A stretch of 64,000 bases of DNA from Devosia sp. (GTDB lineage Bacteria; Pseudomonadota; Alphaproteobacteria; Rhizobiales; Devosiaceae), in assembly GCF_017744655.1 (NCBI RefSeq), contig NZ_JAGIAW010000007.1, positions 310,001 through 374,000 on the forward strand. The letters are read 5' to 3'. The translations under genes and the position numbers were made by a program. Below, piece after piece: positions 8,469-17,734 of this stretch (position 1 is its first letter; every line of letters starts with the position of its first letter). The notes under the pieces are model-generated. The model was given only the letters and a program-made list of their open reading frames with translations. It ran no database searches and was not told the origin of the DNA.

Positions 8469-9587
8469 ATGACAAATCATTTAGAACACAAAGATTCCTG
8501 GACCAGCCGAGCCATTCGCATGCTCGACGCCGATGCCCAGCGCTCTGCCGATTCCCATCTCATCCCCGTGGCACTGCCCGGCTTTCCCGGCGTGGACTTT
8601 TACTTCAAGGACGAATCCTGCCACCCAACAGGCAGCCTGAAGCATCGCCTCGCCCGTTCGCTCATTCTCTATGGTCTCTGCAACGGCGTCATCAGCCCCG
8701 ATACGGCTTTGGTGGAAGCCTCCTCCGGCTCCACCGCCGTCAGCGAAGCCTACTATGCCCGCCTCCTCGGCCTCAAATTCTACGCCGTGCTGCCGCGCAC
8801 GACCTCCTGCACAAAAATCGAAGCCATCGAGCAATATGGCGGCGAATGCGTCTTCGTCGATGAGCCCTCGGCAATCTATGACGAGGCCAAAAACCTCGCC
8901 ACCCGCACCGGCGGCCACTATCTCGACCAGTTCACCTTTGCCGAGCGCGCCACCGACTGGCGCGGCAACAACAATATCGCCGAGTCGATCTTCCGCCAGA
9001 TGGCCATGGAACGTCACCCCATCCCGCGCTGGGTGGTGATGAGCCCCGGCACCGGCGGCACCTCGGCCACCATCGGCCGCTACATTCTCTACAAGAGTTT
9101 TGAGACTGAGCTCTGCGTGCCCGACCCCGAATTTTCCGCCTTTTACGAAGGCTGGACAGAGACGAACACGGCCTGCCGCTGCCAGCGCGGCAGCCGCATC
9201 GAAGGCATCGGCCGCCCCCGCATGGAAGCCTCCTTCGTGCCCAACGTCGTCGACGCCATGCTCAAAATCCCCGACTCCGCCTCGATCGCCGCCACCCGCG
9301 TCCTCTCCAAACGCCTCAGCCGCCGCGTCGGCGGCTCGACGGGCACCAATTTCATCGGCCTCCTCTGGGCCGCATCGGAAATGGCGCGAAACAACGAAGC
9401 CGGCTCCATCGTCACCCTGATCTGCGACAGCGGCGAACGCTACGCCCAAACCTATTTTTCCGATGAGTGGCTGGCCCAGCAGGGCATCGACATCGCGGAC
9501 GACATAGCCCGCATCGAACAGGTCATTGCGACGGGCATTTTCGATCCGGATCTGCTGATGGCCGGACAACGCAGACAGCGGGTCTAA
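8469..9587 (+). CDS. PLP-dependent cysteine synthase-family enzyme
   Basis: A 372-residue fold-type II PLP enzyme of the cysteine synthase/cystathionine beta-synthase superfamily. The Schiff-base lysine lies in [11 protein letters not shown] (about residue 57) and the PLP-contacting loop is [27 protein letters not shown] is the phosphate loop, and GGSTGTNF is near the C-terminus. The long C-terminal part and the SLKHR motif resemble Cds1-type cysteine desulfhydrases more than CysK. It probably breaks down or makes cysteine-like amino acids in the cytoplasm. It stands alone between repeats. No clear Shine-Dalgarno precedes the ATG at 8469. Confidence 0.82.
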   Translation: MTNHLEHKDSWTSRAIRMLDADAQRSADSHLIPVALPGFPGVDFYFKDESCHPTGSLKHRLARSLILYGLCNGVISPDTALVEASSGSTAVSEAYYARLLGLKFYAVLPRTTSCTKIEAIEQYGGECVFVDEPSAIYDEAKNLATRTGGHYLDQFTFAERATDWRGNNNIAESIFRQMAMERHPIPRWVVMSPGTGGTSATIGRYILYKSFETELCVPDPEFSAFYEGWTETNTACRCQRGSRIEGIGRPRMEASFVPNVVDAMLKIPDSASIAATRVLSKRLSRRVGGSTGTNFIGLLWAASEMARNNEAGSIVTLICDSGERYAQTYFSDEWLAQQGIDIADDIARIEQVIATGIFDPDLLMAGQRRQRV

Positions 9588-9607
9588 ACACCGCCGCTCC
9601 CCCACCC

Positions 9608-9682
9608 ACGGTGTCATCCCCGCGAAAGCGGGGATCTCTGTTTCAAGCCCGGGATTCCTGCCTTCGCGGGAATGACATCGTG
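9608..9682. repeat. Dispersed inverted-repeat element, copy A
   Basis: CACGGTGTCAT at the left and ATGACATCGTG at the right form near-perfect terminal inverted repeats. Inside are the hairpin ATCCCCGC-gaaa-GCGGGGAT and a second, weaker one. The same element recurs at 37551, 62271 and, shortened, at 19048. Another GC-rich dyad (CCTCCCCC...GGGGGAGG) follows at about 9715-9760. Confidence 0.8.
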
Positions 9683-9779
9683 TGAGTGGAAGCCCCACCC
9701 ACACTCGATGCAACACCTCCCCCTAGATGGGGGAGGCTGGGAGGGGGTGGAGCCACACGCACCGCCCCGATAGCAGCCC

Positions 9780-10301
9780 TCAGGCCCGCGCCACCCGCGA
9801 AAACTTCACCGGCACGTCCGGATGATCGCTCTCGGCCGCAGCCTTCGCGAAAATCTTCCGCACCGTATCCTCGCCCTCGGTCACCTGCCCAAACGCCGCA
9901 AACCCCTGCCCATCGGCATTGCGCTTGCCGCCAAAGTCCAGCTCGGGCTGATCACCGATGCAGATGAAAAACTCCGAAGCCGCCGAGCCCGGCGCAAAGC
10001 GCGCCATGGAGACGGTCATGTTCTTGTGCTTGATCCCCGAGACATCATTGGTCTCGTGCGCAATGGGAGCAAACGGCGCCGGCTTTTCTTCCGACGCGCG
10101 ATAACCCCACTGCACCACCTCGATCTTGATCGGCTTCTGCGGCTCGTTGGTATCGGTCACGATGCGATAGGCCGTCGCGTCGTTGAGATAGCCGCCATCG
10201 ACATAAGCAAGAAAATTGGCAGCCGTAATCGGCGCGTTCTTTTCGTCGACTGCGATGGTGAAATTGCCGAGTTCGGTTTCGAGAATGACAGGGATGGTCA
10301 C
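9780..10301 (-). CDS. Cyclophilin-type peptidyl-prolyl isomerase
   Basis: A 173-residue cyclophilin without signal peptide, so cytoplasmic. It has ILETELGNFTIAVD, NAPITAANFLAYVDGGY, the substrate-site FFICIGDQPELDF and FAAFGQVTEGEDTVRKI, the usual PpiB-like order. It catalyses cis-trans isomerisation of prolyl bonds. The typical FHR is replaced by AYRIV, a departure at the active-site Arg region that still leaves an arginine. It lies 59 bases after oppA on the same strand, but a hairpin (10328-10354) separates them, so it may be only partly co-transcribed. Confidence 0.9.
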   Translation of the reverse strand: MTIPVILETELGNFTIAVDEKNAPITAANFLAYVDGGYLNDATAYRIVTDTNEPQKPIKIEVVQWGYRASEEKPAPFAPIAHETNDVSGIKHKNMTVSMARFAPGSAASEFFICIGDQPELDFGGKRNADGQGFAAFGQVTEGEDTVRKIFAKAAAESDHPDVPVKFSRVARA

Positions 10302-10327
10302 GTTAAAAGTCCAGACATGAAAGAGAG

Positions 10328-10354
10328 CTCCCGCCGGACAACCCGGCGGGAGCG
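10328..10354 (-). terminator. Hairpin after oppA
   Basis: A perfect 11-bp stem, GCTCCCGCCGG / CCGGCGGGAGC with a 5-base loop, is followed on the minus strand by TCTCTTTC. It is a terminator or attenuator between oppA and the cyclophilin gene. Confidence 0.6.
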
Positions 10355-10360
10355 ATTGGT

Positions 10361-11941
10361 TTATTGTGCGATCTGAGCGTCGCGGAAATAAGGCACGTTG
10401 AGCGGCGAACGCCAGAAGCCGGTCACTTCCGGGCTCATCATCATGTAATTGTACCGGTGGTACTGCGGCAGGATGACGTGATCGTTCATCAGGATAGCCT
10501 CGGCCTTGCGCATTTCATCGCGCGAGGTCGCTTCGTCGCTGGCGGCCTTCGCCGCTTCGATCGCCGCGTCATAGTCGGCATTCGACCAGTTGTTGAGATT
10601 GTTGGCGCTGCCGGTGACAAAGTTGTCGAGGAAGGTCATCGGGTGCGGATAGTCGGCGCCCCAGCCCATCTGCGCGATCTGGTACTCGACCTTCTGCACT
10701 TCGGGATAGAAAACCTGCCATTCGGTGGCCTGGATTTCGACGTCGATATTGAGGTTTTCCTTCCACATCTGCTGGATGGCTTCGAGCAGCTTTTCGATCG
10801 GCGGGGAGGAATAGGTCACATAGACGGTCTTGGGGAAACCTTCGCCATTGGGATAGCCGGCCTCGGCCAGTTCCGCCTGGGCGCCTTCGACATCGGCGGT
10901 TTCCGAGAGACCAAAGGTATCGCGACCCTCGGTGAAATCTTCACCAGCCAGGCTCATGCCCGGCGGCACGAGGCCGAGGGCCGGCGTGTCGGCCGATTGC
11001 AGCACGAATTCGATGATTTCCGAGCGGTCGATCGCCATGGAGAGCGCCTTGCGCACATGGAGATTGTCGAGCGGCGCCTGGTGCGGGTTGAAGAAGCCAT
11101 AGGTCGTGCCCAGAGCCGGCACGATCATAAAACCTTCGGATTCAACCGAGAGACGCGGAATTTCCGGCGCCGGCACGGCTTCGATACCGTCGACATCGCC
11201 CGCCTCAAACGCGGCCAGCGCCGTCGCGGGATCGGGGATCAGGCGGAAGGTCAGCTTGTCGAGGCTGACGGCATCGGCGTCATAATAGTTCGGGTTCTTT
11301 TCAAAGACGACCGACTCTCCCTGATTGAACGCCGTCACGCGGAACGGGCCAGTGCCGATAAAGGTCGCCGGGTTGCGCGTCCAGCCTTCGGGATCAGCCG
11401 AAACCACATCCTCACGCACCGGATAGAAAGTCGGGTAGTTGAGAAGCTGCAGCATATAGGGCACGCGCTGCTTGAGCGTGAAGGTCAGCGTCTTGTCATC
11501 GGGCGCCGACACGGCAATCGCCGAAGCGTCCCCGCCGCCGAAAGCCTCTTCGGCGCCGACGATGTGATAGAGCATCTGCGAATTCATCGCGCCGGTTGCC
11601 GGATCAAGCACGCGCTTCCAGGCATAGACGAAGTCCGACGCCTTGACCGGCTCGCCATCCGACCACTTCGCATCACGCAGGTGGAACGTATAGGTCAGGC
11701 CGTCCTCGGAGATGTCCCAGCTTTCGGCCAAAGCCGGCACGACTTCGCCCTCGGGGCTCAGGCGCACGAGGCCTTCAAAGGTGTTGCCGATGATCGGGGA
11801 AGCAAAGGTCTCGGCCGTGGTGCCGGGATCGTACTTGGCGCTTTCATTGTTGACCACATAGGTCAATTCGCCGGCGGCAAAGGCCGAGCCGGCCGAAGCC
11901 AGCAGCGCCGCCGTTATGAGCGGCAGAACCAGTCTCTTCAT
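10361..11941 (-). CDS. oppA: Peptide/oligopeptide ABC transporter substrate-binding protein
   Basis: A 526-residue family 5 (OppA/DppA/MppA) binding protein. The start at 11941 overlaps the oppF stop (ATGA) and has AGGAGAGAG upstream; the reading frame is open further upstream but that part is inside oppF. Residues 1-24 are a Sec signal (MKRLVLPL ... GSAFAA). Family landmarks are [51 protein letters not shown] and [15 protein letters not shown]. It delivers oligopeptides to OppBCDF. Unusually it is the last gene of the operon, where OppA is more often first. Confidence 0.9.
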   Translation of the reverse strand: MKRLVLPLITAALLASAGSAFAAGELTYVVNNESAKYDPGTTAETFASPIIGNTFEGLVRLSPEGEVVPALAESWDISEDGLTYTFHLRDAKWSDGEPVKASDFVYAWKRVLDPATGAMNSQMLYHIVGAEEAFGGGDASAIAVSAPDDKTLTFTLKQRVPYMLQLLNYPTFYPVREDVVSADPEGWTRNPATFIGTGPFRVTAFNQGESVVFEKNPNYYDADAVSLDKLTFRLIPDPATALAAFEAGDVDGIEAVPAPEIPRLSVESEGFMIVPALGTTYGFFNPHQAPLDNLHVRKALSMAIDRSEIIEFVLQSADTPALGLVPPGMSLAGEDFTEGRDTFGLSETADVEGAQAELAEAGYPNGEGFPKTVYVTYSSPPIEKLLEAIQQMWKENLNIDVEIQATEWQVFYPEVQKVEYQIAQMGWGADYPHPMTFLDNFVTGSANNLNNWSNADYDAAIEAAKAASDEATSRDEMRKAEAILMNDHVILPQYHRYNYMMMSPEVTGFWRSPLNVPYFRDAQIAQ

Positions 11942-12957
11942 TGCACTCTCTCCTGTAGCGGGGCCCTTACCCCGTTTGCTTGTTGCGCCAGTTCCCCGGC
12001 GAAGTGACAGGCGGCCAGATGCCCCCCACCAATATCGGTCAGTTGCGGTTCTTGCCTCGCGCAAAGCTCTGTGGCGAGCGGACAGCGCGTGCGGAAGCGG
12101 CAACCGGATGGAATGTCGATCGGGCTCGGAATTTCCCCCTGCATGGGCTCTGCCGCCCGCCCCGCTTCCGGGTCCGGCACCGGAATGGCCGAGAGCAGCG
12201 CCCGCGTATACGGGTGCGAGGGCCGATGATAGAGATCGGCACTGCTCGCCAGCTCGACGATTTTCCCGAGATACATCACCCCGATCCGGTCCGAGATATG
12301 CCGGACCATGGAAAGGTCATGGGTGATGAACAGATAAGTCAGCCCCAGATCGGCCTGCAGGTCCTCAAGCATATTGACCACCTGCGCCTGCACCGACACG
12401 TCGAGCGCCGAAATCGGCTCGTCGCAAATGACAAGATCAGGCTCGAGCGCAATCGCCCGCGCAATCCCGATACGCTGCCGCTGCCCGCCAGAAAATTCAT
12501 GCGCAAAGCGCTGCGCCGAGTCGCTCGGCAGGCCCACGCGATCGAGCAATCCCGTCACCTTCTTGCGCCGCTCTGCCGCCGTCCCCACCCCGGCAATTTC
12601 AAGCGGCTCGGCAATGAGGTCACCCACGCTCATGCGCGGATTGAGCGAGGCATAGGGGTCCTGAAAGATCATCTGCACCCGCCGCCGGAAATTCCCCAGC
12701 AACCCCTCCGGCGCTTTCCCGACCTCCTGCCCGTCAAAGACAATGCTGCCCGACGTCGGTTCATGCAGCCGAATAACCGTCCGCGCCAGCGTCGACTTTC
12801 CGCAACCGGACTCGCCCACCAGCCCTAGCGTCTCGCCCTTCATGAGATCGAGGTCGACCCCATCCACCGCCCGCAAAACAGGCTTCGGCGCAAACGGCGC
12901 AGCGGGAAGCCGGAAATGCTTGTGAAGATCACGCAGTTGAAGAAGAGGCTGTGTCAT
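11938..12957 (-). CDS. oppF: Oligopeptide ABC transporter ATPase OppF
   Basis: A 339-residue ATP-binding subunit. Walker A is [10 protein letters not shown]-loop [14 protein letters not shown], signature FSGGQRQR, Walker [15 protein letters not shown] and H-loop THD. The C-terminal oligopeptide-transporter extension contains [11 protein letters not shown]...C, the cysteine-rich region that binds an iron-sulfur cluster in related peptide transporter ATPases. Starts and stops overlap both neighbours by ATGA, so translation is coupled. Confidence 0.93.
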   Translation of the reverse strand: MTQPLLQLRDLHKHFRLPAAPFAPKPVLRAVDGVDLDLMKGETLGLVGESGCGKSTLARTVIRLHEPTSGSIVFDGQEVGKAPEGLLGNFRRRVQMIFQDPYASLNPRMSVGDLIAEPLEIAGVGTAAERRKKVTGLLDRVGLPSDSAQRFAHEFSGGQRQRIGIARAIALEPDLVICDEPISALDVSVQAQVVNMLEDLQADLGLTYLFITHDLSMVRHISDRIGVMYLGKIVELASSADLYHRPSHPYTRALLSAIPVPDPEAGRAAEPMQGEIPSPIDIPSGCRFRTRCPLATELCARQEPQLTDIGGGHLAACHFAGELAQQANGVRAPLQERVQ

Positions 12958-13958
12958 GCCGCCACCTCATGCACCGCATCTACCTTGGGCGCCTCAGGGT
13001 GCTGCAACCAACACCGGGACTGATGCGTCCCGCCAAACAGCGGCGGCAAAGCCGCCATACATTGGCTCATCGCATGCGGACAGCGCGGCGCAAACGGACA
13101 ACCCGGCGGCGGCGCCAGCATGTTCGGCGGGCTCCCCGGAATAGGCGTCAGCCGCCGATGCGTATCATCCCGCAGATCCGGCACCGCCCCAAGGAGCCCC
13201 ACTGTATAGGGATGCGCCGGGCGGGCGAAGAGATCGCGCACCGGCGCCGTCTCCATGATCAGCCCGCCATAAAGCACCAGCACCCGGTCGGTCACCTCGG
13301 CAATGACACCAAGGTCATGCGTAATCAAAATGACCGACATGCCCAGCCGCCGTTGCAAATCCTTGAGCAGCGCCAGAATCTGCCGCTGAATGGTCACATC
13401 CAGCGCCGTCGTCGGCTCATCGGCAATCAGCAGTTTCGGATCGCAGGCCAGCGCCATGGCAATCATTACGCGCTGCCGCATACCGCCCGAAAATTCATGC
13501 GGATAGGAATCAAGCCGCTTCGCTGCCGACGGAATGCGCACCAGCTCGAACAGCTCCACCGCCCGCGCCCGCGCTTCCGCCGCGCTGGCCTTGCGATGCC
13601 GCCGCACCGCCTCCATCACCTGCTCGCCCACCGTCAAAGTGGGATTGAGCGAGGTCATCGGGTCCTGGAAAATTACCCCGATCCGATTGCCCCGCAGGTC
13701 CGAAAGCGCCTCTTCGTCGAGCGACAGAATATCCGTCCCCTCAAACGTCGCCGACCCCGCCTTGATCGTTCCGCCGGCCTTCAGCAATCGCAGCACCGAC
13801 ATGCAGGTGATCGACTTGCCCGAGCCGCTTTCGCCGACGAGCCCGAGCATCTCGCCCTCATGCACGTCAAAGCTGACGCCACGCACCGCCTGCACTTCGC
13901 CGCGCCGCGTGAAGAACGAGGTCGTCAAATCCCGAACCGAAAGAATTGGCTGGTTCAT
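12954..13958 (-). CDS. oppD: Oligopeptide ABC transporter ATPase OppD
   Basis: A 334-residue partner of OppF. Walker A is [17 protein letters not shown] the Q-loop, FSGGMRQR the signature and [14 protein letters not shown] the Walker B. The C-terminal [14 protein letters not shown] is the cysteine-rich tail of the family. It forms the OppDF heterodimer that powers uptake across the inner membrane. It overlaps oppC and oppF by ATGA. Confidence 0.93.
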   Translation of the reverse strand: MNQPILSVRDLTTSFFTRRGEVQAVRGVSFDVHEGEMLGLVGESGSGKSITCMSVLRLLKAGGTIKAGSATFEGTDILSLDEEALSDLRGNRIGVIFQDPMTSLNPTLTVGEQVMEAVRRHRKASAAEARARAVELFELVRIPSAAKRLDSYPHEFSGGMRQRVMIAMALACDPKLLIADEPTTALDVTIQRQILALLKDLQRRLGMSVILITHDLGVIAEVTDRVLVLYGGLIMETAPVRDLFARPAHPYTVGLLGAVPDLRDDTHRRLTPIPGSPPNMLAPPPGCPFAPRCPHAMSQCMAALPPLFGGTHQSRCWLQHPEAPKVDAVHEVAA

Positions 13959-15127
13959 CGCCCAACCCTCGGATCAAGCGCATCGCGCAGCCCATCGCCC
14001 AAAAAGTTGAAGGCAAACATGGTCAGCGAAATCGCCGCTGCGGGGAAGAAAAGTTGATGCGGATAGGCCCGCAGCGTCTCCACCGCCTCCGAAGTCAGCG
14101 AACCCCAGCTCGCCAGCGGCGGCGTCACGCCAAGCCCGATAAAACTCATGAAACTCTCGATGAAGATGGCCGAGGGGATCAGCATGGTCAGGGTGACAAT
14201 GATCGGCCCGATGGAATTGGGCAGCAGATGTCGCGTCAGGATGCGCGCCGGCGACGCCCCCATCGTCCGCGCCGCCGCGACATAATCCTGGCTCTTCAAA
14301 CTCAGGATCTGCCCGCGCACGATCCGCGCCATATCCACCCAGAATACCGAGCCGATGGCAACGATGATGGACAGGAGCCCCGAGTCAAAAACCACCATGA
14401 GCAGCACGACATAAAGCGTCAGCGGAATGGTCGAAATGATCTCGACAAAACGCATCATCACCGCATCGACCTTGCCGCCCATATAGCCGGCAATGCCGCC
14501 ATAAAAGACGCCGATGAAGAAGTTCACGAGCGTCGCGACGAAGGCCACCGTCAACGAAATCTGCGCCCCGTAAAGCTGACGCACCAGGATATCGCGCCCC
14601 AATTGATCGGTGCCGAAGAGATAGGTTTTGTTCCAGCTCCAGCCACTCGGCCGCACCTCGCTACCATCTTCGAGCAGCAGCCGCACCGGCAGTTTCGAAT
14701 AGTCGAGCGTCAGCGTCTGATCGCCAAACTCATAGGGCTGGCTTTTCTTGATCATGTCCTTGCGGCCGCCACGCAAGAGCCCGAGCATGTTCCCCTCGGC
14801 ATCGACCTCATAGAGGTTGAAGTTCGAAGCATTGAGGAAAAACCGCGTCGTCTCCCCCGCCCCATCCGTCACCGCATAAGTCTCGAAGAACGGCGGAATA
14901 TTCGCGAGCTTCAAGTCCTGCTTGTAATAGGTGTGCGGCGACAGATACGGCCCAAAGAACGCCGCGATCACCAAGAGGATGATGAAGACAATGCTGACCA
15001 CGGCCGGCTTGTTGGCCCAAAGCCGGCGACGCACTTCCTGCCCATAGGTCGGCGCGGGCGGCGCAACGGGCGTCACCTTCTCCGCAGCCGGCACCTTGGC
15101 CCACATTTCCGGTGAAATATCGGTCAT
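13955..15127 (-). CDS. oppC: Oligopeptide ABC transporter permease OppC (with long periplasmic insert)
   Basis: A 390-residue permease of the DppC/OppC family. The ATG at 15127 overlaps the oppB stop. After a first membrane segment (AVVSIVFIILLVIAAFFGPYL, about residues 40-60) come about 85 residues of soluble sequence. Then the conserved LFGTDQLGRDILVRQLYGAQISL leads into five helices and the EAA loop (AARTMGASPARILTRHLLPN). Usual OppC proteins are about 300 residues; the additional length lies in the first periplasmic loop. With OppB it forms the peptide channel. Confidence 0.92.
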   Translation of the reverse strand: MTDISPEMWAKVPAAEKVTPVAPPAPTYGQEVRRRLWANKPAVVSIVFIILLVIAAFFGPYLSPHTYYKQDLKLANIPPFFETYAVTDGAGETTRFFLNASNFNLYEVDAEGNMLGLLRGGRKDMIKKSQPYEFGDQTLTLDYSKLPVRLLLEDGSEVRPSGWSWNKTYLFGTDQLGRDILVRQLYGAQISLTVAFVATLVNFFIGVFYGGIAGYMGGKVDAVMMRFVEIISTIPLTLYVVLLMVVFDSGLLSIIVAIGSVFWVDMARIVRGQILSLKSQDYVAAARTMGASPARILTRHLLPNSIGPIIVTLTMLIPSAIFIESFMSFIGLGVTPPLASWGSLTSEAVETLRAYPHQLFFPAAAISLTMFAFNFLGDGLRDALDPRVGR

Positions 15128-16053
15128 GCGGCAGCCTTGGTCAGTTTGATGCGCGGATCGAGCCACACATAGAGAAGATCAACGATCAGGATCATCACCA
15201 TCAGGATCGCGGCGTAGAAAATGGTGATGCCCATGATCGCGGTATAGTCGCGATTGGTGATCGAGAGCACGAACTGCCGCCCGATCCCCGGCAGGGCAAA
15301 AATCTGCTCGATGACAAAGGACCCGGTGATCAGATTGGCCACCACCGGCCCCAGCACCGTCACCACCGGCAACAACGAATTGCGCAGCCCATGCTTGAAA
15401 AGGATCTGCCCCTTCCGCAGCCCCTTGGCCCGCGCCGTGGTCATAAAGTCCTGCTCCAGCGTTTCGAGGAGCGACGAGCGCGTCAGCCGCGAAACGAAGG
15501 AAATCCAGAACCCCGACAGCGCAAAGACCGGCAGGAAGTAGCCGCGCCAATCATCGAGCCCAAAGGTCGGCACCCAACCCAACCTTAGCGCAAAGACGTA
15601 GATGGAAACCGTCGCGATCACATAGCTCGGAATGGCCACCCCGAGCGTCGCGATGAACATCACCGTCGTATCCGGCCAGCGATTGCGATTGAGCGCCGCA
15701 ATCACCCCCAACGGCACACCCAGCGCCACGACGCAGATCACCGCAAGCAGCCCCGTCTGCAGTGTCACCGGCAAGCCCGCCGCGATCATCGAATTGATCG
15801 ACACGCCCGGATACTTAAACGAGGGCCCGAGGTCGAAGGTCAGAATCCGCCCGAGATAATTGAGATACTGCTCCCAGATCGGCAGGTTCAGCCCATATTT
15901 GGCATTGAGCGCCGCCGCGATTTCAGGCGCCAGCATGCGCTCGGAAACGAACGGCCCGCCCGGCACCGCATGCATGAGGAAAAACGTCAGGGTGACGATC
16001 GCCCATAGGGTGACGAGCATCATGCCCAGGCGATTGAGAATATAGGTAAACAT
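15124..16053 (-). CDS. oppB: Oligopeptide ABC transporter permease OppB
   Basis: A 309-residue permease that starts MFTYILNRLGMMLVTLWAIVTLTFFLMH, the usual OppB/DppB N-terminus, with six hydrophobic helices and the EAA motif TTARAKGLRKGQILFKHGLRNS. It is the first gene of a five-gene operon (oppB-C-D-F-A) read leftward. The 164-base upstream gap contains a plausible minus-strand promoter (TTGATA, 17 bases, TGCAAT) and a CGATATCG dyad. Confidence 0.93.
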   Translation of the reverse strand: MFTYILNRLGMMLVTLWAIVTLTFFLMHAVPGGPFVSERMLAPEIAAALNAKYGLNLPIWEQYLNYLGRILTFDLGPSFKYPGVSINSMIAAGLPVTLQTGLLAVICVVALGVPLGVIAALNRNRWPDTTVMFIATLGVAIPSYVIATVSIYVFALRLGWVPTFGLDDWRGYFLPVFALSGFWISFVSRLTRSSLLETLEQDFMTTARAKGLRKGQILFKHGLRNSLLPVVTVLGPVVANLITGSFVIEQIFALPGIGRQFVLSITNRDYTAIMGITIFYAAILMVMILIVDLLYVWLDPRIKLTKAAA

Positions 16054-16217
16054 CAGCTACGCCGCCTCAGGAAAGCCGTGCTGAAGATCGACGCGGTTTC
16101 GAAACATATGTCTATTGCACCACCAAAATGACGCAATATCAATCCGATAGCGACGATATCGCAGTGCATATATTCTAAGCGGAGGGCAGCGAAGTCGCCA
16201 CCCTCCATCAAGGTCTA

Positions 16218-17105
16218 TCAGAGATTTCCGGCGAAGAATTCCGCAAAAGTGGTGTCGATCTGCGTCGTCACATCCGGCTGGTCGCTGTAAAACCCATAGC
16301 CATGATCCGCATCCGGCACGACCACCAAGCTCGCCTCGGGATAGGCGGCAATCACCGCTTCATTGACCGCCGCCGGCACGACATCATCCTTGTCGCCATG
16401 CACCACGATCATCGGGGCCTTAAAACTTCCCGCCAGCTCCAGCGGCTTTGACGCGATCATGTCGTCAAACCACTTCCGGCTCAGTTGCTGCACCTGTCCC
16501 CATTGCGTCGTGAACTCGGCATATCCCTTGTCCCCGCCAGACTCCGCATAAAGCCGGTCATATTCTGCCTGCCCGCCAAGGAACCCAACCATCATCTCCT
16601 GCCCCCAGTCCGCCGAAGGCGCCAGCAGCCCGATGGCCTTGTAGGGATTGTCGCTCGAAGCCCCGATGGTCAGCGCAATGCGCCCGCCCATGCTGTAGCC
16701 AAAGATCCCGAGCCGATCCTTGTCGACTGCATAGTTCTCCAGAATATAGCCAAGGCTCGCATTGGAATCCGAGATCATATTGGTGAGATAGCCCTCGGTG
16801 AACGGCACCTTGCTGTCGCCCGATCCGGCAAAATCCATGCGGATCGTCAGAATGCCCTTGTCGGCCAGCGCCTCGGCAATCCGGCCGAAGCCGCCATTCT
16901 CCTGTCGCCCGCCGCCATGCCCGTGGTTCATCACCACGGCCGGAAACGGCCCTTCCCCATCCGGCACCACCACCGTCGCCGGCACAGCCCGCGCCCCGTT
17001 CTGTACCGTCACTTCATCCACGGTCTCTGCCCTCACAGCGACACTTGCAGCAAAAATCGCGACGCCGGCCACAAGCAGCGACGATCCCAAACGTCTGGCT
17101 TTCAT
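16218..17105 (-). CDS. Exported alpha/beta hydrolase
   Basis: A 295-residue hydrolase of the dienelactone hydrolase/prolyl oligopeptidase-like class. I chose ATG 17105, which follows GAGGGT and gives a Sec signal (MKARRLGSSLLVAGVAIFAASVAVRA). The nucleophile lies in GYSMGG, the acid in HGDKDDVVP and the histidine in DADHGYG, so the triad is intact. HGHGGG near residue 60 is the oxyanion region. A periplasmic esterase or peptidase is likely. It is divergent from a MarR gene, and the palindrome at 17223-17234 in the shared gap suggests control by that MarR protein. Confidence 0.85.
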   Translation of the reverse strand: MKARRLGSSLLVAGVAIFAASVAVRAETVDEVTVQNGARAVPATVVVPDGEGPFPAVVMNHGHGGGRQENGGFGRIAEALADKGILTIRMDFAGSGDSKVPFTEGYLTNMISDSNASLGYILENYAVDKDRLGIFGYSMGGRIALTIGASSDNPYKAIGLLAPSADWGQEMMVGFLGGQAEYDRLYAESGGDKGYAEFTTQWGQVQQLSRKWFDDMIASKPLELAGSFKAPMIVVHGDKDDVVPAAVNEAVIAAYPEASLVVVPDADHGYGFYSDQPDVTTQIDTTFAEFFAGNL

Positions 17106-17222
17106 ATTTTTACCCTCTACCGGCGATGACCACACGGGCCACCGCGCAAGATCGCCCAACCGCGATCATGACGAGTGTATGACGCCCAAAAACCTTGTCT
17201 ACACCCCGCGCAAATTTGACAT

Positions 17223-17234
17223 GTGCATATGCAC
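17223..17234. promoter_or_regulatory. MarR-type operator, site 1 (GTGCATATGCAC)
   Basis: A perfect 12-bp palindrome in the divergent gap between the hydrolase and MarR genes, 16 bases before the MarR start. A near copy is at 17706-17717 before the FabF-like gene. Confidence 0.6.
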
Positions 17235-17250
17235 GACCTAAATCAGCGCC

Positions 17251-17667
17251 ATGGACTACGCGCTCGACGACTGCCTGATCATGAACACGCGCAAGGCGGC
17301 GCGGGCTCTGACCCGTCGCGCCGATCACCAACTGCGCAGCGTCGGCATCACCGCCGCCCAGTTCAATATCCTCGGCGCTTTGAGCACCAATTCGGCCGCC
17401 TCGATCACCGAAATGGCCGCCTTTCTCGCCGTAGACCGCACGACCCTCTCAAGAAACCTCGCCGTACTCGAACGCCGCAAACTGGTCTCCGCCGGCCCCG
17501 GCGATCTCGCCCGCATGCGCCGCATCGCCCTCACCCCCGAAGGCCGAAAAATCTTCGACGCCGCCGTCCCCATCTGGCGTCAGGCCCAGGACGAACTGCG
17601 CACCGTGCTGACGAACCCCGACTTCCAGACGACCCTCACCGGCCTCCGCCACCTCGCCAAACTCTAG
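17251..17667 (+). CDS. MarR family transcriptional regulator
   Basis: A 138-residue winged-helix regulator. The recognition region is ITAAQFNILGALSTNSAASITEMAAFLAVDRTTLSRNLAVLERRKLV, with the wing at GDLARMRRIALTPEG, the standard MarR order. It probably binds as a dimer to the palindrome just upstream and to the near copy before the next gene. It would then control itself, the divergent hydrolase and the FabF-like gene. There is one N-terminal cysteine (CLIM), as in some oxidant-sensing MarR proteins, but that alone is not evidence of redox sensing. Confidence 0.92.
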   Translation: MDYALDDCLIMNTRKAARALTRRADHQLRSVGITAAQFNILGALSTNSAASITEMAAFLAVDRTTLSRNLAVLERRKLVSAGPGDLARMRRIALTPEGRKIFDAAVPIWRQAQDELRTVLTNPDFQTTLTGLRHLAKL

Positions 17668-17705
17668 GCGAACACCCTCAATTCGCCCCAATTGCACATC
17701 ACATC

Positions 17706-17717
17706 GTGCATATACAC
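17706..17717. promoter_or_regulatory. MarR-type operator, site 2 (GTGCATATACAC)
   Basis: It matches site 1 at 11 of 12 positions and lies 18 bases before the FabF-like start codon, overlapping its leader. Confidence 0.55.
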
Positions 17718-17734
17718 AGGAGATACCAAAAATC

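Noticed and set aside
10364..12007. 547-codon open frame on the + strand opposite oppA
   Set aside because: It is a shadow of oppA, with no ribosome site and no domain.
12951..15115. Long + strand frames across the opp operon
   Set aside because: They are antisense to four ATGA-coupled opp genes that have clear motifs.
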